The notes beneath the pieces were generated by a model. That model was not told the origin of the DNA. It saw only the letters and a list, made by a program, of their open reading frames with translations, and searched no databases. Below are positions 59,127 through 64,000 of a stretch of 64,000 bases of DNA, one piece after another. Within the stretch, counting starts at the first letter, position 1, and every line of letters begins with the position of its first letter. The DNA comes from Natrinema sp. SYSU A 869. GTDB taxonomy: Archaea > Halobacteriota > Halobacteria > Halobacteriales > Natrialbaceae. The DNA lies in assembly GCF_019879105.1 (NCBI RefSeq), contig NZ_CP082249.1, positions 1,922,001-1,986,000 of the forward strand. Reading direction: 5' to 3'. Made by a program: the position numbers and the translations under genes.

Positions 59127-60271
59127 GATTCGGTGTCGGATGCGACGACCGCAGTCAGCGCATCTACGAGTTGGTCCGCCTCCGCCTCGCCGATCACGAG
59201 CGGTGGCAGCAGGCGCAGGACGGTTCGACCCGCGGGCAGCGCCAACACTTGATGGTTCATCGCCAGATCACGGGCAACGCGGTTCGCGCCGCGTTTCAAC
59301 TCGAGACCGATGAGCAGGCCGTCGCCGCGGACCTCACGCACCTCGTCGCCCAGCGCCGCCTCGAGTTCGTCGACGAGATAGCCGCCGACGTCGGCGGCGT
59401 GGGCGGGCCACTCCTCCTCGACCAGCGTCGAGACGGTCGCGTGGACTGCAGCGGCGACGACAGGGCCGCCGCTGAACGTGGCGTTGTGCGAGGCCGCGCC
59501 GTCGGCGATCCAGTCCCGAACTGCGACCGCGCCGACGGGCAGGCCGTTGCCCAGGCCCTTCGCCGTCGTGAGTACGTCGGGCGTGACGCCCGCGTTCTGG
59601 CAGGCCCACATCTCGCCGGTGCGTCCCATGCCGGTCTGGACCTCGTCCAAGACGAACGCTGCGCCGGCCTCGTCGGTAACCTCGCGGGCGGTCTCGAGGT
59701 AGCCCGCAGGCGGGACATTGATCCCGCCTTCGCCCTGGATCGGCTCGAGGATGACTGCAGCCGTCTCGTCGTCCACGGCAGCCGCGAGTTCTTCGCTGTC
59801 ACCGTAGGGGACGAACTCCATATCGCCGGCGAGAGGTTCGTAGGGCTCCTTGTACTTGTCCTTCCAGGTCGCCGCGAGCGACCCCATCGTCCGGCCGTGG
59901 AACGAGCGGGTCGCAGCGACGATCTTCGACTCACCGGTCGCCGACCGGGCGAACTTCAGCGCGGCCTCGTTGGCCTCAGTCCCGGAGTTGCAGAACCAGG
60001 CCTGCTCGAGTCCGTCAGGCGTCGCCGCGACGAGCGCGGCGTAGGCGTCCTCGCGCGCCTGAACGGGGTACGAGGAGTCGATAAAAGTCAACTTTCCAAC
60101 CTGTTCTTGAACGGCCTCGACGACTACGGGATGGCTGTGGCCCAGCGGCGTGCATGCGAAACTCGCACCGGCATCGACGTACTCCGTGCCGTCGGTGCTG
60201 TAGAGGTACGGACCCTCGCCGCGTTCGATGCCGATTGGCTTGCCGCCGGAGACGAAGTCGAGGTCGCTCAT
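59123..60271 (-). CDS. argD: LysW-glutamate semialdehyde / acetylornithine aminotransferase
   Basis: A 382-residue class III PLP aminotransferase. SFACTPLGHSHP, the phosphate loop FCNSGTEANEAAL, FHGRTMGSLAAT and PLP Lys in VLTTAKGLGNGLPVGA. It forms carrier-bound ornithine using glutamate; the same enzyme may serve lysine in dual-use systems. Overlaps both neighbours by 4 nt, so strongly coupled. Confidence 0.95.
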   Translation of the reverse strand: MSDLDFVSGGKPIGIERGEGPYLYSTDGTEYVDAGASFACTPLGHSHPVVVEAVQEQVGKLTFIDSSYPVQAREDAYAALVAATPDGLEQAWFCNSGTEANEAALKFARSATGESKIVAATRSFHGRTMGSLAATWKDKYKEPYEPLAGDMEFVPYGDSEELAAAVDDETAAVILEPIQGEGGINVPPAGYLETAREVTDEAGAAFVLDEVQTGMGRTGEMWACQNAGVTPDVLTTAKGLGNGLPVGAVAVRDWIADGAASHNATFSGGPVVAAAVHATVSTLVEEEWPAHAADVGGYLVDELEAALGDEVREVRGDGLLIGLELKRGANRVARDLAMNHQVLALPAGRTVLRLLPPLVIGEAEADQLVDALTAVVASDTES

Positions 60272-61140
60272 TCTGCGGCCTCCGTTTCCGCTTCGTTTTC
60301 GTCCTCGTCCTTGAGCGCGCCGGGCTCGAGCGTCGTGCCCTCACCTTCGAGCGCACTCGTAATCGGCTCGTCAGCGTTCGCTGTCGCGACGATCACCGAC
60401 GTCGCACCGCCCTCGAGCGCTTCCTCGGCGGCCATGACCTTCTTCGTCATGAAGCCTTCCGCGGCGTCCTTGACGGCCGAGAACTCGTCGGGCGTCGACG
60501 CCGAGTCGATTTTGGTCGACTCGTCATCGGGATCCTCGTAGATCCCCGAAACGTCCGTGAGGACGACCAGATCGGCCTCGAGAGCGCCCGCGACTGCGGC
60601 GGCGGCGCGGTCGGCGTCGGCGTTGACCGCCGTGTAGCCGCCCTCCTTCTCCCTCCCGAGGACCGGGACGGAGACGACAGGTGTGTAGCCACCGTCGAGG
60701 GTCATCTCGAGCAGGTCAGCGTTGACTGACTCAATCGTGCCCGAGTGGTCGCCGCGCTTGATCTTCTTCTTGCCGTCCTCTTTCACGCGGACGGCGGACT
60801 TGCGCTTGCCCTCGAGTAGTTTGCCGTCCGTCCCGGAGAGGCCGACTGCGTTCACGCCCTCGTTGTGCAGGCTCTCAACCAGATCGGTGTTGAGCTTGCC
60901 CGGCATGACCATCTTGAAGACGTCCATGGTGCGCTCGTCGGTAAAGCGACCGACGACGCCGCCGGGCGTCTCGACGTAGGTGGGTTCTTCGCCGAGTTCC
61001 TCCAAGGTCTCGTCGACGGCGGTCGAACCGCCGTGGACGACCACCACGTCCTCGCCGTCGTCGACGAGGCTCGCGACGTCAGCGAGCGCACCTTCGGGCT
61101 CGACGGCGCGTGCGCCGCCGATCTTGACCACTACTGTCAT
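60268..61140 (-). CDS. argB: LysW-glutamate / acetylglutamate kinase
   Basis: A 290-residue amino-acid kinase. N-terminal VVVKIGGARAV, substrate loop VVVHGGSTAVDETL, nucleotide segment VNADADRAAAAVAGALEADL and LTDVSGIYEDPDD. It phosphorylates the gamma-carboxylate of carrier-bound glutamate. The C terminus carries an acidic haloarchaeal tail (EDENEAETEAAE). The start directly adjoins the argC stop and the end overlaps argD. Confidence 0.95.
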   Translation of the reverse strand: MTVVVKIGGARAVEPEGALADVASLVDDGEDVVVVHGGSTAVDETLEELGEEPTYVETPGGVVGRFTDERTMDVFKMVMPGKLNTDLVESLHNEGVNAVGLSGTDGKLLEGKRKSAVRVKEDGKKKIKRGDHSGTIESVNADLLEMTLDGGYTPVVSVPVLGREKEGGYTAVNADADRAAAAVAGALEADLVVLTDVSGIYEDPDDESTKIDSASTPDEFSAVKDAAEGFMTKKVMAAEEALEGGATSVIVATANADEPITSALEGEGTTLEPGALKDEDENEAETEAAE

Positions 61141-62217
61141 TTACGGTGCCCCCACGGGGTGGAGCCCCGTAAACTCGAGTCCAGCCGTCTCCTCGAGCCC
61201 CAGCGCGACGTTGGCGGCGTGGACCGCCTGTCCCGCGGAGCCTTTCATCATGTTGTCGATCGCCGAGAAGACGACGACGCGCTTGTTCGAGGGGTCGAGT
61301 TCGAAGCCGACCTCGGCGAGGTTGGTGCCGGCGACCGCTTTTGGTTCGGGGTAACGGTAGACGCCGGAGCCGCCGGCGGCCATGCGGACGAACGGCTCGT
61401 CCTCGTAGCAGCTTCGATAGGCCTGCCAGAGGTCACCCTTCGAGACGGGTCCCGACGGGAAGACGTGGTTCGTCGCGCTCGCGCCGCGGATCATATCCAC
61501 GGCGTGGCAGGTGAAGGCGACCGAGGTATCGAGGAACTGCTCGATCTCGGCCTCGTGGCGGTGGCCGGTCGGCGCGTACGGACGCACGACGCCCGAGCGC
61601 TCCGGATGGCTCGAGGCCTCGCCGCCGCCTGCGCCCCCTTCGGAGGAGCCGACCTTCACGTCGACGACGATCTGCTCGCCGCCCTCCAAAATATCGTGTT
61701 CGAACAGCGGGTAGAGCCCGAGAATCGTCGCGGTGGCGTTACAGCCGCCGCCGGCGATCAGGTCTGCCCCCTCGAGGTTTTCGCGGTTGATCTCGGGAAG
61801 GGCATATTCCGCCTTCTCGAGGTACTCGGGAGCCTCGTGGCCGTCGTACCACTCTTCGTACTGGGCCTCGCTCTCGAGGCGGAAATCCGCCGAGAGATCG
61901 ACCACGGTATCGGCAATGTCGAAGAAGTCGTCGATCCGACCCATAGAGACGCCGTGGGGCGTCGCCACAAACAGGACGTCGACGCTCTCCAGGTCCTCGG
62001 GTTCGGTAAAGCGCAGGTCCGACCCTCGCAGCGGTGGGTGGACGGAGCCAACGCTCTTGCCGGCCTTCGAACGGCTCGTAACCTCCGTAATATCGACGTT
62101 CGGATGGCCGGCGAGCAGTCGCAAGAGCTCGCCGCCGGTAAACCCGCTCCCGCCGATGACGCTCGCGGTGATCGTCTCGGCGTTTTCGTCCGCACCGGTC
62201 TCGGTGCCGACCGCCAT
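61141..62217 (-). CDS. argC: LysW-glutamyl phosphate / N-acetyl-gamma-glutamyl-phosphate reductase
   Basis: A 358-residue NADPH-dependent reductase: Rossmann SVIGGSGFTGGELLRLL, FVATPHGVSM, active-site Cys in IAGGGCNATATILGLYPL and the later FTCHAVDMIRG. The insertion SSEGGAGGGEASSHPERSG is of the LysY/ArgC type used with carrier proteins. Overlaps argX by one base. Confidence 0.95.
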   Translation of the reverse strand: MAVGTETGADENAETITASVIGGSGFTGGELLRLLAGHPNVDITEVTSRSKAGKSVGSVHPPLRGSDLRFTEPEDLESVDVLFVATPHGVSMGRIDDFFDIADTVVDLSADFRLESEAQYEEWYDGHEAPEYLEKAEYALPEINRENLEGADLIAGGGCNATATILGLYPLFEHDILEGGEQIVVDVKVGSSEGGAGGGEASSHPERSGVVRPYAPTGHRHEAEIEQFLDTSVAFTCHAVDMIRGASATNHVFPSGPVSKGDLWQAYRSCYEDEPFVRMAAGGSGVYRYPEPKAVAGTNLAEVGFELDPSNKRVVVFSAIDNMMKGSAGQAVHAANVALGLEETAGLEFTGLHPVGAP

Positions 62218-63104
62218 CAGGCGGTCACCTCGAGTTCCTCGTCGGCCGCGGCAGCGGCCGTCTCTTCGAGCCAGTCGACGACGGTGCCGGCGACGTCGGT
62301 CTCGACGGCTCCGTCGAGCGCTTTGAACTCAACCGTGTGGTTGACCTCATGGACAGTATACCCGTCTTCAGTTTCCATCAGGTCGATACCAAGTAGGCCG
62401 CCGCCGACGGCGTCGCTCGCCTTCTGGACGAGGGCTTTCGCTTCTTCGTCCGGTTCGAAGACGTCCGTCTCCGCACCTTTAGCGGCGTTGGTGATCCAGT
62501 GGTCCGACGAGCGGACCATCCCGGCGATGGGCTCGCCGTCGACCGCGAGCACGCGGATGTCCCGTCCGGGCTTCTCGACGAACTCCTGGACGTAGAACAC
62601 CTTGTGTTCGTAGTGGCCGAGCGTCGCCTTATGCTCCAGAATGGCCTCTGCGGCCGACTCGGAGTCGATCTTGGCCATCAAGCGGCCCCACGAGCCCACG
62701 ACAGGTTTGAGGACGCACGGATAGCCGAAGTCCTCGATGGCCTCCATGGCCGTCTCCTTCGTGAAGGCGACCTTCGTCGCGGGCGTGGGAACGCCCGCCT
62801 TCTCGAGCGCGAGGCTGTTCTTCACTTTGTCAGCACAGATGTCCGCGGTCTCGTGGCTGTTGACCACCGGGATACCGTAGGCCTCGAAGAACTGCGTGGC
62901 GTACAGGCTCCGGCTTGTGGCGAGACAGCGGTCGACGACGATGTCGAGGCCATCGAACGCTTCGGGCGCTTCCGAGATGTCGAAGGTCTGCTTGCGAACG
63001 TCGATCTTCGTGATCTCGTGATCGCGTTCGCGAAGCTCGTTGAGGAGGAGCTTCTCGTCCTTGCGAATCCGTGAATAGAGTATGCCAACGTTCACGCGAG
63101 CCAC
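62217..63104 (-). CDS. argX: Glutamate-LysW ligase ArgX
   Basis: A 295-residue ATP-grasp ligase attaching glutamate to the C-terminal Glu of LysW, the first committed step. Seen: VNVGILYSRIRKDEKLL start, VLKPVVGSWGRLMAKI ATP segment, YVQEFVEKPGRDIRVLAV and metal site YTVHEVNHTVEFKAL. LysX (aminoadipate) and ArgX (glutamate) are closely related. ArgX is chosen because argF and argH flank the cluster. Seventy-nine bases after lysW. Confidence 0.93.
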   Translation of the reverse strand: MARVNVGILYSRIRKDEKLLLNELRERDHEITKIDVRKQTFDISEAPEAFDGLDIVVDRCLATSRSLYATQFFEAYGIPVVNSHETADICADKVKNSLALEKAGVPTPATKVAFTKETAMEAIEDFGYPCVLKPVVGSWGRLMAKIDSESAAEAILEHKATLGHYEHKVFYVQEFVEKPGRDIRVLAVDGEPIAGMVRSSDHWITNAAKGAETDVFEPDEEAKALVQKASDAVGGGLLGIDLMETEDGYTVHEVNHTVEFKALDGAVETDVAGTVVDWLEETAAAAADEELEVTA

Positions 63105-63183
63105 CTCTGAGTGGATGTCGCGGAGCTACGCGCCCCGCGAACGTACGTTGTCGGGTGCGGCGATGTCGCGGCCGTCTGCAAGG

Positions 63184-63348
63184 TCACTCACCCCAGTCCT
63201 CTTCGAGCTCGGGTGCCCGCTCGAGGACTGGCGGCTCCGTATCGACGACTTCCAGCTCGGCTCCACAGGTCGTACAGTCAACGATCTCTCCCACTTCCAG
63301 ATCGTCGTGCAGGGACACCTCAGCCCCACACTCGACGCATTCGGTCAT
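63184..63348 (-). CDS. lysW: Amino-group carrier protein LysW/ArgW
   Basis: A 54-residue carrier protein: MTECVECGAEVSLHDDLEVG at the start, a zinc ribbon completed by VDCTTCGAELEVV, and the conserved C-terminal EDWGE whose last Glu is the attachment point for the growing amino acid. First gene of the arginine operon. A TATA-like CTTTAAGTG on the minus strand (63373-63381) lies about 27 nt upstream of the ATG, giving a leaderless start. Confidence 0.95.
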   Translation of the reverse strand: MTECVECGAEVSLHDDLEVGEIVDCTTCGAELEVVDTEPPVLERAPELEEDWGE

Positions 63349-63488
63349 TGTACTCGCATGTGGGAGCCGGGATCACTTAAAGCCTTCGAACTTAACAGCA
63401 AAATTATACTAACTGCACGCCACTCTAACGGTCCGTGGGGGCTACTTCACCGCAGATTCACTTTGACATATCATGAAGTAGGTGATTT

Positions 63489-63505
63489 GATCCCCTAGGG
63501 GGATC
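63489..63505. terminator. Palindrome between argH and lysW
   Basis: GATCCCC-TAG-GGGGATC, perfect 7-bp stem with 3-nt loop, about 70 nt after the argH stop and 110 nt before the lysW operon TATA box. Could be a terminator of argH or an operator of the arginine operon; no T-run follows. Confidence 0.4.
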
Positions 63506-63576
63506 GTCGTCGGTCCAGTCGGTCGGCGGGGTGCGGTTTCGGCAGTTGACCGGCCCACATCGAGCGAGCGATGATT

Positions 63577-64000
63577 TCAAACATAGCCGTTCACCTCCGA
63601 ACGGAGCACATCGTGTGCCGTCTCGAGCGCGTCGGACGCGTCCGCGAGTGCATTCTCGTCGGTCATGACGGCCGTGCGGGCCGACTCGATCTGGGGGGTA
63701 ACCGCATCGGGCGCGGGGCCGCCCTGCGAGTCGCGACTCGCGACGCTCTCGACGGGATCGAGCGCGTCTCGGACGGCCGCGGGATCGACGTAGGCCTCGA
63801 GCGACTCGCCGAGCACTTCCTGCGCGGCGGACTCGAGAGCGTCGTAGTCCGCGCCGTTCGCTCTCGGTTCGTCACCGCTCGCGTTCTCCGCGGAACTTCG
63901 TTCCGCGCTATTGTCGGCCGCGATGGCCACAAGTTCGTGTGCCGTCCGGAACGGCAACCCGTTCGCCGCGAGCAGATCCGCGACGCCGGTCGCTGTCGAG
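63577..64000 (-). CDS. argH: Argininosuccinate lyase (3' part; 5' end outside window)
   Basis: The last 140 residues of argininosuccinate lyase, which splits argininosuccinate to arginine and fumarate. Open at the window edge with STATGVADLLAANGLPFRTA HELVAIAAD..., matching the family C-terminal domain (ATDLADYLVRKGLPFREAHE in bacterial relatives), including a haloarchaeal acidic insert (AERSSAENASGDEPRANGAD). The catalytic core is outside the window. argG is expected further upstream. Confidence 0.92.
   Translation of the reverse strand, partial: STATGVADLLAANGLPFRTAHELVAIAADNSAERSSAENASGDEPRANGADYDALESAAQEVLGESLEAYVDPAAVRDALDPVESVASRDSQGGPAPDAVTPQIESARTAVMTDENALADASDALETAHDVLRSEVNGYV

Noticed and set aside
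59171-60541. Plus-strand open frame of 456 residues opposite argD/argB
   Set aside because: Antisense of two clear enzymes in a GC-rich genome; long antisense frames are common here.
60865-62595. Plus-strand open frame of 576 residues opposite argB/argC/argX
   Set aside because: It is the antisense shadow of well-supported arginine genes; composition follows reversed codons and there is no family motif.

Overview
The window is a haloarchaeal chromosome segment, most like a Natrinema/Haloterrigena-type member of the Halobacteria. Proteins are strongly acidic, host DNA is GC-rich, many genes look leaderless with TATA-like boxes about 27 nt before ATG, and there are archaeal markers: RNA polymerase H and B'' subunits, TFB, MCM, ribosomal protein L10e, type II GAPDH, PGF-CTERM surface anchoring and LysW-dependent arginine synthesis. 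The genus is an inference.

Left part (1-32 kb), host genes: rpoH and the 5' portion of rpoB''; two tandemly duplicated tRNA-Asp genes with orphan tRNA 3' ends; a decayed PD-(D/E)XK nuclease gene; a receiver-GAF-HTH_10 regulator; two candidate twin small RNAs with poly-C tracts; two tandem isoaspartyl methyltransferase paralogues; zinc-finger, LURP-one and M29-like peptidase genes; GAPDH, Hsp20, an ATP-grasp ligase and rpl10e; a site-2 protease; an ABC-2 exporter; carbonic anhydrase, cold shock and cupin genes; an iron-siderophore ABC locus with three identically placed palindromic operators; a chemotaxis transducer broken at a G-run; an SF2 helicase; and a DUF7504-like gene.

Middle (32.1-48.0 kb): a complete-looking provirus inserted in the 3' end of tRNA-Pro(UGG) and bounded by a 15-bp direct repeat. 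Its minus-strand cluster (small membrane protein, 28-aa micro-ORF, TAT-exported spike with coiled coil and C-terminal anchor, signal-peptide protein, two-TM protein, P-loop ATPase) matches the collinear core of pleolipoviruses. The right end carries a three-gene integrase operon resembling that of the temperate pleolipovirus SNJ2. Small zinc-finger genes and a probable replication protein lie at the left end. Two visibly AT-rich cargo blocks of unknown function (about 35.4-38.0 kb and 44.6-45.6 kb) are the best candidates for an undescribed accessory or defence system.

Right part (48-64 kb), host genes: tRNA-Pro-like remnants, DUF502 and other membrane proteins, mcm, a PGF-CTERM surface protein, a TFB, thrC, and the arginine operon lysW-argX-argC-argB-argD-argE-argF with the 3' end of argH at the window edge.

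Several genes are interrupted by what looks like one missing base in a short homopolymer: the nuclease pseudogene, the ABC ATPase tail, the transducer and the cargo membrane protein. Sequencing error should be excluded before biology is inferred from these breaks.
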